NCBI RefSeq assembly: GCF_001547525.1
Contig: NZ_CM003768.1
Span: 1,488,001-1,552,000, forward strand
Source of the DNA: Burkholderia anthina
Lineage (GTDB): Bacteria; Pseudomonadota; Gammaproteobacteria; Burkholderiales; Burkholderiaceae
Direction of reading: 5' to 3'
Length of the DNA: 64,000 nucleotides
Shown here: positions 37,410 through 45,243 of the stretch, in pieces
Position numbering within the stretch: the stretch's first letter is position 1
How the letters are laid out: each line of letters opens with the position of its first letter
Position numbers and translations under genes: made by a program
The notes under the pieces: generated by a model
What the model saw: only the letters and a program-made list of their open reading frames with translations
Told to the model about the DNA's origin: nothing
The model's database searches: none

Positions 37410-37638
37410 GAGGCTAGACAGCGTGGGTCTCCGGAGCAGGCAGAGCACCATCACCGTGATCTGAGCGGCACCATCGAAGCGCTGCGCGCGGCAAAAAACG
37501 GGGCGAACTTGCGTCGTTCGCGACGGGTATTTTCGCTACCCCGCTGGCTCTCACGTTGTGTTTTACCGTGAAACGGATGACGCGATCGATGTGATTCGGC
37601 TCCTGCATCAGCGAATGGACATCGAACGGCATCCGTAG
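37410..37638 (+). pseudogene. Frameshifted parE-type toxin remnant
   Basis: Three reading frames together rebuild the C-terminal two-thirds of a ParE/RelE-superfamily toxin. The first gives 'RGSPEQAEHHHRDLSGTIEAL', the second (after an A6 run near 37493) 'GKKRGELAS', and the third 'GYFRYPAGSHVVFYRE', 'DDAIDVIRLLHQRMDIERHP' and a TAG at 37636-37638. The 'RYPAGSHVVFYR' and 'LLHQRMD.ERHP' strings are highly typical of the family. No single frame is intact and no ParD antitoxin gene is adjacent, so the gene is dead. Bases 37639-37725 contain nothing further. Confidence 0.78.
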
Positions 37639-37725
37639 CCGCGCACGTCGAATGCCGTAGTCGCTACAAAGCGACGCTCAAACCCGACAGGATGCCGCCT
37701 CGATGCAGGCTCGACATCGATCAGC

Positions 37726-39030
37726 CTAGAACGCTTCCCCGCTGAACAACGCAACGACCGCATCCGGATTCGACGGCCAGTACATGTGCATGTACGTCGC
37801 GACGATCGCGCCGCTGCGATAGACGGCTTCGCCGCCGTCCGGCGTGCCGTCGGGGCGCGTGGCGTTCGCAATCGGCACCAGCGGCGTCGCGAGCCGCGAG
37901 TAGTGAAACGTATGACCGCGCATCGGCCCCGTGCGCGTATCGAGCTGCTGCATGCCGAGCGCCGCGAACCGGCGCTGCATCGTCGCGTGGCCCGGCAGCA
38001 CGCCGAGCATCGGCGTCGCCGAGCCATCCACGTCGGTCAGCGATTCGCACAGATACACCATCCCCCCGCATTCCGCGACGATCGGCCGGCCGGCGGCCGC
38101 ATGCGCGCGAATCGTCCGTGCGGTCGCGGCATTCGCCGCGAGCGTCGCCGCATGCAGTTCCGGATAGCCGCCCGGCAAAAACAGCGCGTCGCAATCGTCG
38201 GGCACGGGTTCGTCGGCGAGCGGCGAGAAGAACCGCAGCTCGGCACCGAGTGCGTCGAGCAACGCGAGATTCGCCGGATAGATGAACGAAAACGCCGCAT
38301 CGCGCGCCACCGCGATCCGCTTGCCGGCCAGCGCACGCGGCAGCGGCGCGGCCACGTCCGGTTCCGCGAATGTGACGGCAGGCGGCAACTCGGCGAGCGC
38401 GGTTTGCGCGAGCACATCGGCCGCGCGGTCGAGCCGTGCATCGAGATCGTCGATATCGGCCGGCTGATGCAGGCCGAGATGCCGCTCCGGCAGCGCAATA
38501 CCCGCATCGACCGGCACGTGCCCGAGCCAGCGCAGGTCGCCGGGCAACGCCTGTTGCAGCAATTGCGCATGCCGCGCCGAGCCGACGCGGTTGGCCAGCA
38601 CGCCGTGAAACGGCAACCCCGGCCGGAACCGCGCGAGCCCGAAGGCGATCGCCGCGAACGTCTGCGCCATCGCCTTCGCCGAAATCACCGCGACGACCGG
38701 CACGCCGAACGCGGCCGCGAGATCGGCGCTGCTCGGCGTGCCGTCGAACAAGCCCATCACGCCTTCGATCAGGATCAGGTCCGCGTCGCGCGCGGCTTCG
38801 GCGAGCAGCGCGCGACAACCGGCCTCGCCGACCATGCCGAGGTCGAGCGCATGCACGCTCGCGCCGCTCGCGCGTTCGAGCAGCATCGGATCGAGAAAAT
38901 CGGGCCCGGTCTTGAACACGCGCACGCGGCGGCCGAGCCGGCGGTGCAGCCGCGCGAGGCCGGCCGTCACCGACGTCTTGCCCTGGCCCGACGCGGGCGC
39001 GCTGACGAACAGCGCGGGGCAGGCCGGCAT
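37726..39030 (-). CDS. cobB: Cobyrinic acid / hydrogenobyrinic acid a,c-diamide synthase CobB
   Basis: This 434-residue glutamine amidotransferase uses ATP and glutamine to amidate the a and c acetate groups of (hydrogeno)byrinic acid. The N-terminal synthetase domain has the P-loop-like 'SAPASGQGKTSVTAGL' (residues 9-24) and 'LIEGVMGLFDG'. The C-terminal class I amidotransferase domain has the catalytic Cys in 'VAECGGMVYL' and a His near 'GHTFHYSR'. In the aerobic pathway, which the cobG gene in this window supports, this step precedes cobalt insertion by CobN. It is last in the cobA-cobE-cobO-cobB operon, with only 2 bases between it and cobO. Confidence 0.95.
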   Translation of the reverse strand: MPACPALFVSAPASGQGKTSVTAGLARLHRRLGRRVRVFKTGPDFLDPMLLERASGASVHALDLGMVGEAGCRALLAEAARDADLILIEGVMGLFDGTPSSADLAAAFGVPVVAVISAKAMAQTFAAIAFGLARFRPGLPFHGVLANRVGSARHAQLLQQALPGDLRWLGHVPVDAGIALPERHLGLHQPADIDDLDARLDRAADVLAQTALAELPPAVTFAEPDVAAPLPRALAGKRIAVARDAAFSFIYPANLALLDALGAELRFFSPLADEPVPDDCDALFLPGGYPELHAATLAANAATARTIRAHAAAGRPIVAECGGMVYLCESLTDVDGSATPMLGVLPGHATMQRRFAALGMQQLDTRTGPMRGHTFHYSRLATPLVPIANATRPDGTPDGGEAVYRSGAIVATYMHMYWPSNPDAVVALFSGEAF

Positions 39031-39032
39031 GC

Positions 39033-39635
39033 TCAGAACTCCACGCCGCGCTGCGCCTTCACGCCTTGCTCCTTGTACGGATGCTTGACGAGTCGCATTT
39101 CGGTGACGAGATCGGCCGCATCGATCAGCGCATCGGGCGCGTGCCGCCCGGTGACGACGACGTGCACCGACTCCGGTCGAGCCGTGAGCGTCGCGAGCAC
39201 TTCGTCGAGCGGCAGGTATTCGTACTTCAGCACGGTGTTCAGTTCGTCGAGGATCACCATCCGGTAGTCGCCGCTTTCGATCATCCGGCGCGCCTCGTCC
39301 CAGCCTTTGCGCGCGGTCGCGATGTCGGCGTCGCGGTTTTGCGTGTTCCACGTATAGCCGTCGCCCATCGTCACGAAATCGCATTGTGCGACCGCACCGA
39401 GGAAGTCGCGCTCGGACGTATGCAGCGCGCCCTTGATGAACTGCACGACGCCGAGCCGCATGCCGTGGCCGAGCACGCGCACGGCCATCCCGAACGCGGC
39501 CGTGCTCTTGCCCTTGCCGTTGCCGGTGTGGACGATCAGCAGGCCTTTCTCCTGCGTGGCGGCGGCCTGCTTCTTCTCGTGGCCGGCGCGGCGGCGTTCG
39601 GCCATCCGCTGATGGGATTCGGAATCGGTCTTCAT
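39033..39635 (-). CDS. cobO: Cob(I)yrinic acid a,c-diamide adenosyltransferase CobO (BtuR family)
   Basis: This 200-residue CobA/BtuR/CobO-type adenosyltransferase has a P-loop 'HTGNGKGKSTAAFG' (residues 36-49), followed by 'VVQFIKGALHTSERDFL' and 'VILDELNTVLKYEYLPLDEV'. It attaches the 5'-deoxyadenosyl group to reduced cobalt corrinoid, using ATP. The N-terminal 28 residues are the basic helix seen in this family. It sits between cobE (34-base gap) and cobB (2-base gap), so all should be read from the riboswitch-controlled cobA promoter. Confidence 0.95.
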   Translation of the reverse strand: MKTDSESHQRMAERRRAGHEKKQAAATQEKGLLIVHTGNGKGKSTAAFGMAVRVLGHGMRLGVVQFIKGALHTSERDFLGAVAQCDFVTMGDGYTWNTQNRDADIATARKGWDEARRMIESGDYRMVILDELNTVLKYEYLPLDEVLATLTARPESVHVVVTGRHAPDALIDAADLVTEMRLVKHPYKEQGVKAQRGVEF

Positions 39636-39669
39636 CGGGAATCGTCCTGTCGAAAGCGAAACAATGGGT

Positions 39670-40047
39670 TCAGAGCGGGCCGGCGAGCGCGACCGTCACG
39701 CCGTCCCGGATGGATTTGGGGCCGAGCAGCCGGCCATGCGGCGCCGCGAGCCGCGCGCACGGCTCAGCCACGCCCGCGACGCCGAAGCGGGCCAGCGCGG
39801 CGTCGGAAGGACCGCTCGCGGCCAATTCCGGACGGCTCGCGAGTTGCGCAGCATCGAACGCGACGAGCGGCCAGCCACGGCGCGCACACAGCGTGCGCAG
39901 CGCACGCGCGCGCGCCTTGTCGGCGAGCGTCGCGACGAGCGCCGGTTCGGCGCCCGGATGGCGCGCGAGCGCGGCGCGGATCGCGGCATCGAGTTGCGCG
40001 GGCGTGACGCCCGCGCGGAAGCCGACGCCGAGCGCGACGCGCATCAT
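39670..40047 (-). CDS. cobE: Cobalamin biosynthesis protein CobE (CbiG C-terminal domain family)
   Basis: This 125-residue protein matches CobE, a stand-alone version of the CbiG C-terminal domain: 'VALGVGFRAGVTPAQLDAAI', 'ALVATLADKARARALRTLC', 'WPLVAFDAAQLA' and 'GVAEPCARLAA...LLGPKSIRDGVTVAL'. CobE is needed in the aerobic pathway of Pseudomonas-type bacteria, where its exact chemistry is not firmly known. ATG 40047 overlaps the cobA stop by 4 bases (ATGA); the next codon is also ATG. A CbiG-like N-terminal region is found fused to CobJ in the second cobalamin block, so the CbiG parts are split over two loci. Confidence 0.9.
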   Translation of the reverse strand: MMRVALGVGFRAGVTPAQLDAAIRAALARHPGAEPALVATLADKARARALRTLCARRGWPLVAFDAAQLASRPELAASGPSDAALARFGVAGVAEPCARLAAPHGRLLGPKSIRDGVTVALAGPL

Positions 40048-40793
40048 GCGCGGCCGCCGAGCGCCGCACGCACCGCCGGATCGTCGGCGAGCGCGGCTAC
40101 ACGGCCGATCACGACGATCGCCGGCGAACCGATGCCGGTTTCGCCGACGCGCGCGACGAGCGTATCGAGCGTCGCGAGTACGTGGCGCTGTTCGGCGCGC
40201 GTGGCGTTCTCGATCGCCGCGCACGGCGTGTCGCCGGGCAGGCCGCCGTCGCGCAGCGCCGCGGCGATCGCGTCGAGCCGGCGGATGCCCATGTAGATCA
40301 CGATCGTCATGCGGGTGGCCGCGAGCGCGCGCCAGTCGGGCTCGTCGGCCCCCGCGCCATGGCCGGTGACGAAGATCACGCCTTGCGCGTCGCCGCGGTG
40401 CGTGACCGGGATGCCGAGCGCGGCCGGCGCGGCGATGCCGGCCGTGATGCCGTTGACGACTTCCACCGGAAAACCCGCCGCGCCGAGCGCGATCAGTTCC
40501 TCGCCGCCGCGGCCGAACACGAACGGATCGCCGCCCTTGAGCCGTGCGACGCTGCGGCCGGCGCGCAGGTGCGCGAGCATTGCGGCGACGATCGTCTCCT
40601 GCGGCGTCGACGCATGGCCGCCACGCTTGCCGACGTGCTCGATCGACGCATCGGCGCGCGCATGGCGCAACACGTCGGGGTTCACGAGATCGTCGACGAG
40701 CAGCACGTCGGCCGCGCCGATCGCGCGTACGGCCTTGAGCGTGAGCAGGTCGGCGTCACCGGGGCCGGCGCCGACGAGCCAGGCGCGGCTCAT
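40044..40793 (-). CDS. cobA: Uroporphyrinogen-III C-methyltransferase CobA
   Basis: This 249-residue SAM-dependent methylase makes precorrin-2 from uroporphyrinogen III, the entry step to the corrin ring. Motifs are 'LVGAGPGDADLLTLKAV' at the N-terminus, 'VARLKGGDPFVFGRGGEE', 'VVNGITAGIAAPA', 'IPVTHR' and 'IYMGIRRL'. It lacks the CysG dehydrogenase domain. I start at 'MSRAWLVG' (40793). The open frame runs up to 41267, but this would translate through the cobalamin riboswitch at about 40978-41158. First gene of cobA-cobE-cobO-cobB. Confidence 0.95.
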   Translation of the reverse strand: MSRAWLVGAGPGDADLLTLKAVRAIGAADVLLVDDLVNPDVLRHARADASIEHVGKRGGHASTPQETIVAAMLAHLRAGRSVARLKGGDPFVFGRGGEELIALGAAGFPVEVVNGITAGIAAPAALGIPVTHRGDAQGVIFVTGHGAGADEPDWRALAATRMTIVIYMGIRRLDAIAAALRDGGLPGDTPCAAIENATRAEQRHVLATLDTLVARVGETGIGSPAIVVIGRVAALADDPAVRAALGGRA

Positions 40794-40977
40794 CGCGCGC
40801 GGCACGGCGCGCACCGTGTCGAAACAGTGGAACAGGGCAGGCGGGCGGCGCATCGGCGGCCGGCGGGCAGGCAGTGCATGGCGGATCGGGGCGAAACCCG
40901 CGCGAACGCGGGTGGAATGCGCACCCGATCCGTCCCCCGCGGATCGGGCGTTCGGCGAGCAGTGCGCTCGCCCCTTG

Positions 40978-41158
40978 CGTCGGCCGGTATCCGGGCTGGC
41001 CGCTTGCCAGGCCGCAGCCTTCCCGCCCGGCAGAAGGGCAGTGGCATCGCGGGCGGCCTGGGCGCACGCGCGGCAGAGCGCGTTGCGCGGGCGGCGTACC
41101 GTTGCGGGGACAGCACAGGCCGGGCGGGTCTCCGCCTCCTGTTTCCCGTTTAACTGCA
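40978..41158 (-). ncRNA. Cobalamin riboswitch upstream of cobA
   Basis: Read on the minus strand, the element starts with CAGTTAAACGGGAAACAGG (by about 41158). It has the core GCTGTCCCCGCAACGGTA and ends with the B12-box-like CAGCCCGGATACCGGCC (about 40982-40998). These are the conserved blocks of the cobalamin (AdoCbl) riboswitch in the right order. It lies between the receptor gene and cobA, about 185 bases before the cobA start, and should switch off the cobA operon when B12 is plentiful. Boundaries are approximate. Confidence 0.9.
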
Positions 41159-41271
41159 TGCACGGAATGCGCATGCGAGCACCGAACGCGGCGCATACGA
41201 TAGCACACGCGTGCGCCGCGCGAGCGGCCCCGGCGCGCCCGCTGCGCGGGGCGGCGGCACCATGCACGCGG

Positions 41272-43410
41272 TCAGAACTTGTACGTCGCCGTCAGCGTGA
41301 ACGTGCGTGGCGTGCCGGGCATGATCTGCGCGACGCTCGTCGCATTCGCGTAGTAGTCGCGATCGGTCAGGTTGACGGCCGCCAGCGTCACCTCCAGGTC
41401 GCGCGTGCGATATCCGGCCTTGCCGTCCCAGCGCACGTAGGCGGGCAGTTCGAGCACGTTGTCGCGATCGGCGTAGCGCGCACCTTCGTACACGAGCCCG
41501 AGTTCGGCGAAAAAACCGCGCAGCGGCGCATGGCCGACGAACAGGCTGCCGTTCGACGCCGACACGCCCGCCGACCGCTTGCCCGCGTACTTCGGTTCGG
41601 CGTCGACCACCCGCGCGTGTTGCCAGCCGATGCCGCCGCGGACGAACCAGTCGCCCGTGAGCCGGCCGGCGACGCCCAGTTCCATACCGCGATTGCGCTC
41701 GAGGCCGGTGAGATCGAAGAATCCCGGCCGAACCGGGTCGGCGACGCGGCGGTTGTACAGATCGAGCTGAAACAGCGCGAGCGTCGTGCTCAGCGCGCCG
41801 TCGCGCCAGTCGCTTTTCACGCCGATCTCGTATTGACGCGTGTATTGCGGGCCGAGATCGTTGGCGTTGCCGCGCGCGCCGGGCGTGATGCCGATCAGGT
41901 CGCCGCCGACCGGCGCGAAGTTCTTGCTGTACGACGCATACAGGCTGTGCGCGCTCACCGGCGACCACACGACGCCCAGCCGCGGGCTCCATGCCGTCGT
42001 CGTGCGCCGTGCATGCAGATCGTTCAGCGCGTTGGTCGAATCGACGTCGAAGCGTTCTCCCCGCACGCCACCGAGGAGCTTCCACCCTCGCCCGAAGTCG
42101 ATGCGATCCTGCGCGAAGATCGCGTAATCGCTGACACGGTGGCGATTCATCGCATACGGACGCGGCGTCGAGCCGGCCAGGGCGAGACGATCCGGTCCGG
42201 CGATCGGGACCGGCGCCGCGTCGGCCTGCCAGAGCGTCGGGGCGCGTTTCTGCCAGCCGTATTCGATGCCGAACAGCAGGTGATGCACGCCCGGGCCGGT
42301 CGCGACCTTGCCGCCCAGTTCGACGCCGGTCTGCACGTTCAGATGCGTCATGTCCTGCAGGTAGCGCGCCCGTTGCACGCGCCGGTAGTCGCGCGGCTTC
42401 GTGACGTAGCTTTGCGTGACGTAGGTGTTGTCGAAAGTGCTGCGCAGATCCAGCACGCCCAGCGTATGGCGCAGTTCCCAGCCGCCATCGAACGCGTGCG
42501 TGAAGACCGAGCGCCAGTTCATGTTTTCGTCGCGGATCGTGTCGCGGCCCGCCGCGCCGAAGAAGGTCGCGCGCGGCGCGGACGGCAGCGCGTACGCGAG
42601 CGGCTTGCCGGCTGCATCGACCGCGGCGACCGACGCCGGCATGCCGCGATCGGGCACGCGCCGGTACGTGTCGTATTCGAACTGCAGCAGCCAGCTTCGC
42701 CGTGCGTCCTGCCATTTGATCGACGGCGCGATGTACTGGCGCGTGCCGTCGACGTGGTCGCGGAAGCTGCCCGCGTGCTCGCGTCCGGCATTGAGCCGCA
42801 CGCTCCATGCGCCCGACAGCATCCGGTTGAGATCGACCGACGCGCCGAGTCGTCCATAACTGCCGGTCGCCGCCGACACATGTCCGAAGTTTTCCGGCAA
42901 CGGCTGCTTGGTGATCCGGTTGATGACGCCGCCGCCGCTGCCGCGCCCGTACAGCGCCGCCGCCGGCCCCTTCAGCACTTCGACGCGTTCGATGTTGCCG
43001 AGACTGCGCACGTATTGCGCGTCGTCGCGCATGCCGTCGAGCAGCAGGTCGCCCGCGGCGGAAAAGCCGCGAATGCGGAACGAATCGAAGCGCGTGTCCG
43101 AGGTATTCGACACACCCGGCACGCCGGCCAGCGCGTCGGCCAGCGTGCGGCCGCCATAGGACAGCGTTTCCTCGACCGGCACGCTGTCGATGGTTTGCGG
43201 GACGTCGCGCGGATCGCTCGCGGTGCGCGTCGCCGTACTCACGCTTTCGGCGCGCGGATCGTTCGGATGACGGCGGCTGCGCACCTCGAGCGCGGGCAGT
43301 TCGTCGTCGAACTCGGCCGCCGGGGCAGGAAAGGAGGCAACGCCGGCGATCGAGCACAGCGACAGGGCGAGCACAGGAAAGGGCCGCCCGGATATCTGTC
43401 GTTTCGACAT
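41272..43410 (-). CDS. TonB-dependent siderophore receptor (FiuA/FhuA-like)
   Basis: This 712-residue outer-membrane receptor has a signal peptide (residues 1 to about 32, ending 'FPAPAA'). The plug includes 'DVPQTIDSVPVEETLSYG', 'DSFRIRGFSAAGDLLLDGM', 'GNIERVEVLKGPAAALYGRG' and 'GGVINRITKQP'. The last strand is 'GTPRTFTLTATYKF' with terminal Phe. These fit siderophore receptors rather than the shorter BtuB. The position between two cobalamin riboswitches might suggest a corrinoid receptor. However, neither riboswitch is on its own leader, and a Fur-like site lies upstream of it. Uptake of a foreign siderophore is therefore more likely. The substrate is unknown. Confidence 0.87.
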   Translation of the reverse strand: MSKRQISGRPFPVLALSLCSIAGVASFPAPAAEFDDELPALEVRSRRHPNDPRAESVSTATRTASDPRDVPQTIDSVPVEETLSYGGRTLADALAGVPGVSNTSDTRFDSFRIRGFSAAGDLLLDGMRDDAQYVRSLGNIERVEVLKGPAAALYGRGSGGGVINRITKQPLPENFGHVSAATGSYGRLGASVDLNRMLSGAWSVRLNAGREHAGSFRDHVDGTRQYIAPSIKWQDARRSWLLQFEYDTYRRVPDRGMPASVAAVDAAGKPLAYALPSAPRATFFGAAGRDTIRDENMNWRSVFTHAFDGGWELRHTLGVLDLRSTFDNTYVTQSYVTKPRDYRRVQRARYLQDMTHLNVQTGVELGGKVATGPGVHHLLFGIEYGWQKRAPTLWQADAAPVPIAGPDRLALAGSTPRPYAMNRHRVSDYAIFAQDRIDFGRGWKLLGGVRGERFDVDSTNALNDLHARRTTTAWSPRLGVVWSPVSAHSLYASYSKNFAPVGGDLIGITPGARGNANDLGPQYTRQYEIGVKSDWRDGALSTTLALFQLDLYNRRVADPVRPGFFDLTGLERNRGMELGVAGRLTGDWFVRGGIGWQHARVVDAEPKYAGKRSAGVSASNGSLFVGHAPLRGFFAELGLVYEGARYADRDNVLELPAYVRWDGKAGYRTRDLEVTLAAVNLTDRDYYANATSVAQIMPGTPRTFTLTATYKF

Positions 43411-43495
43411 GGAAATTTAAGGATGACTGAGTGATTGCCTCACATTGCCGTTGCGCGGGGTTCGTTGTTGTCGGGTGAAGTTTATCTCGATCAGT

Positions 43496-43519
43496 TGAAA
43501 ACGACAATCATTCTCGTTC
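43496..43519 (-). promoter_or_regulatory. Fur-box-like site upstream of the siderophore receptor
   Basis: GAAAACGACAATCATTCTCGTT lies about 86-109 bases before the receptor ATG. Its central AATCATTCTC matches the AATCATTATC half of the Fur consensus and GACAAT approximates the other half. The match and the product of the gene agree, so iron repression is likely. It is not near an OrbS-type promoter pattern. Confidence 0.6.
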
Positions 43520-43604
43520 GCTGCTGGCCGCTCGCCTTGACGCTCCCGGCCCCGCCGCCTACACTCGCACGCGTTTTGGTGCTCGCGCGCGCCGCTCCGG
43601 CGCA

Positions 43605-43808
43605 CGCAGTTAAACGGGAAACAGGGAGCCCGCCTGCGCCGCAGTCGAGCCAACCTGTGCTGCCCCCGCAACGGTAAGCGAACGCGTCGCGCGCAAGCGC
43701 CACGCAGCGCCGCTTCGCCGCATGCCATGCGCATGCGGACGACCGCCACTGGATGCCGCGCATCCGGGAAGGCGAAGCGCGTGTTCGTCAGCCCGGATAC
43801 CGGCCTAA
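43605..43808 (+). ncRNA. Cobalamin riboswitch upstream of cobW-cobN
   Basis: The element reads CAGTTAAACGGGAAACAGGG (43607-43626), then the core GCTGCCCCCGCAACGGTAAG (about 43658-43677), a variable stem region, and the terminal B12-box-like TCAGCCCGGATACCGGCC (43788-43805). The first block and the last block are nearly identical to those of the minus-strand riboswitch. It should control the small gene at 44007, cobW, cobN and the chelatase genes. About 200 bases of GC-rich leader follow; expression-platform helices are possible there but I could not resolve them. Confidence 0.9.
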
Positions 43809-44006
43809 ACGTTGGGGTTCAGCGCCGCGGGGAGGCGGCGCATCGTCCACGGCCGCGGCAGGCCCGACGCCCGGTGTTTCCCGCTGTCTCCTCCGATCCG
43901 CCGGCGCGCGAACGCGCCCGGCCGGCACGGCGAACGGCGCGACGCGGGCGGGGCAGGCAGCAGCCGTGTTGGCATTCACGATGTCGACCGTTCGCAAGGA
44001 AGCACC

Positions 44007-44123
44007 ATGCCCGATTCGTTGTTCCGCCCGTCCCGCGGCTGTCCGGCCGGACTGCGCGGCGACCTTCCCGCGTACCGTCCCGTGAATGGCCGTGCCGCCA
44101 CCGACGCGACGATCCCGTCCTGA
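44007..44123 (+). CDS. Small hypothetical protein between riboswitch and cobW
   Basis: A 38-codon open frame starts at ATG 44007 after a strong site (AAGGAAG, 43996-44002) and ends 25 bases before cobW. The peptide begins 'MPDSLFRPSRGCPAGLRGD' and ends 'GRAATDATIPS'. It is basic and Pro-rich, with one cysteine. I do not recognise a family. The good ribosome site and operon position favour a real small gene or leader peptide, but chance cannot be excluded at this GC content. Confidence 0.45.
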   Translation: MPDSLFRPSRGCPAGLRGDLPAYRPVNGRAATDATIPS

Positions 44124-44148
44124 TTCCTTCTTCGACACCGGACCTACC

Positions 44149-45237
44149 ATGACCCTACGCAAGCTGCCCGTCACGATCGTCACGGGCTTTCTCGGCAGCG
44201 GCAAGACGACGCTGATGCGTCACATCCTGCAGCACGCCGAAGGCCGCCGCATCGCGGTGATCGTCAACGAATTCGGCGAGCTCGGCATCGACGGCGAAAT
44301 CCTCAAGGGCTGCGGCATCGGCTGCGACGAGGCCGACGGCGCGCAGGGCGAAGCGTCGGGCCAACTGTACGAACTCGCGAACGGCTGCCTGTGCTGCACC
44401 GTGCAGGAAGAGTTTTATCCGGTGATGGAAGCGCTCGTCGAGCGCCGCGCGGACATCGATCACGTGCTGATCGAGACGTCGGGCCTCGCGCTGCCGAAGC
44501 CGCTCGTGCAGGCGTTCAACTGGCCGACGATCCGCAACAGCTTCACGGTCGACGCGGTCGTGACCGTCGTCGACGGGCCGGCCGCCGCGAGCGGCCAGTT
44601 CGCGGAAAACCCGCAGGCCGTCGACGCGCAGCGCCGCGCCGATCCGAACCTCGACCACGAATCGCCGCTGCACGAACTCTTTGCCGATCAACTGTCGTCC
44701 GCCGATCTCGTGATCGTGAACAAGGCCGACCTCGTCGACGACACCGAATTCGCGCGGATCGAAACCGCGATCCGCGAAGAAATTCCGCCGCAGGTGAAGA
44801 TCGTGCGCGCGACGCGCGGCGCGCTCGATCTCGCGATGCTGCTCGGCCTCGAATCGGCGTCGGAGGAAACGATCCACCTGCGTCACGACCATCACGGCTC
44901 GGCCGACGACGGCGATCACGATCACCATCACGACGATTTCGATTCGGTCGTGGTGTCGGGCGACGCCGGCACGCGCGAAGCGACGATCGCCGCGCTGCAG
45001 CGTGTGGTCGAAGCGCACACGATCTATCGCGCGAAAGGCTTCGCCGCGCTGCCGGGCGCGCCGATGCGGCTCGTGATCCAGGGCGTCGGGCGCCGTTTCG
45101 ACAGCTATTTCGACCGCCGCTGGCAGGACGGCGAAGCGCGTGCGAGCCGCTTCGTGCTGATCGGCGAGGATCTCGACGCGGCCGCGCTGCAACGCGCGTT
45201 CGACGCCGCGTGCGCGGCCGAGCCGCAACAGGCGTAA
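44149..45237 (+). CDS. cobW: Cobalt-associated GTPase CobW
   Basis: This 362-residue COG0523 GTPase has a P-loop 'GFLGSGKTTLMRH' (about residues 13-25), the metal-binding 'NGCLCCTVQEE' (CxCC), 'VIETSGLALP' and the guanine-specificity motif 'NKADL'. A His/Asp-rich stretch ('HDHHGSADDGDHDHHHDDFD') joins to the C-terminal CobW domain. CobW proteins are metallochaperones that deliver Co(II) to the CobN chelatase. The gene is directly upstream of cobN (6-base gap), which fits that role and argues against the zinc-linked ZigA/YeiR paralogues. ATG 44149 gives the normal family start. Confidence 0.94.
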   Translation: MTLRKLPVTIVTGFLGSGKTTLMRHILQHAEGRRIAVIVNEFGELGIDGEILKGCGIGCDEADGAQGEASGQLYELANGCLCCTVQEEFYPVMEALVERRADIDHVLIETSGLALPKPLVQAFNWPTIRNSFTVDAVVTVVDGPAAASGQFAENPQAVDAQRRADPNLDHESPLHELFADQLSSADLVIVNKADLVDDTEFARIETAIREEIPPQVKIVRATRGALDLAMLLGLESASEETIHLRHDHHGSADDGDHDHHHDDFDSVVVSGDAGTREATIAALQRVVEAHTIYRAKGFAALPGAPMRLVIQGVGRRFDSYFDRRWQDGEARASRFVLIGEDLDAAALQRAFDAACAAEPQQA

Positions 45238-45243
45238 CGCACG

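Noticed and set aside
40794..41267. N-terminal extension of CobA upstream of 'MSRAW'
   Set aside because: It would translate the cobalamin riboswitch, and CobA enzymes begin at the glycine-rich motif.
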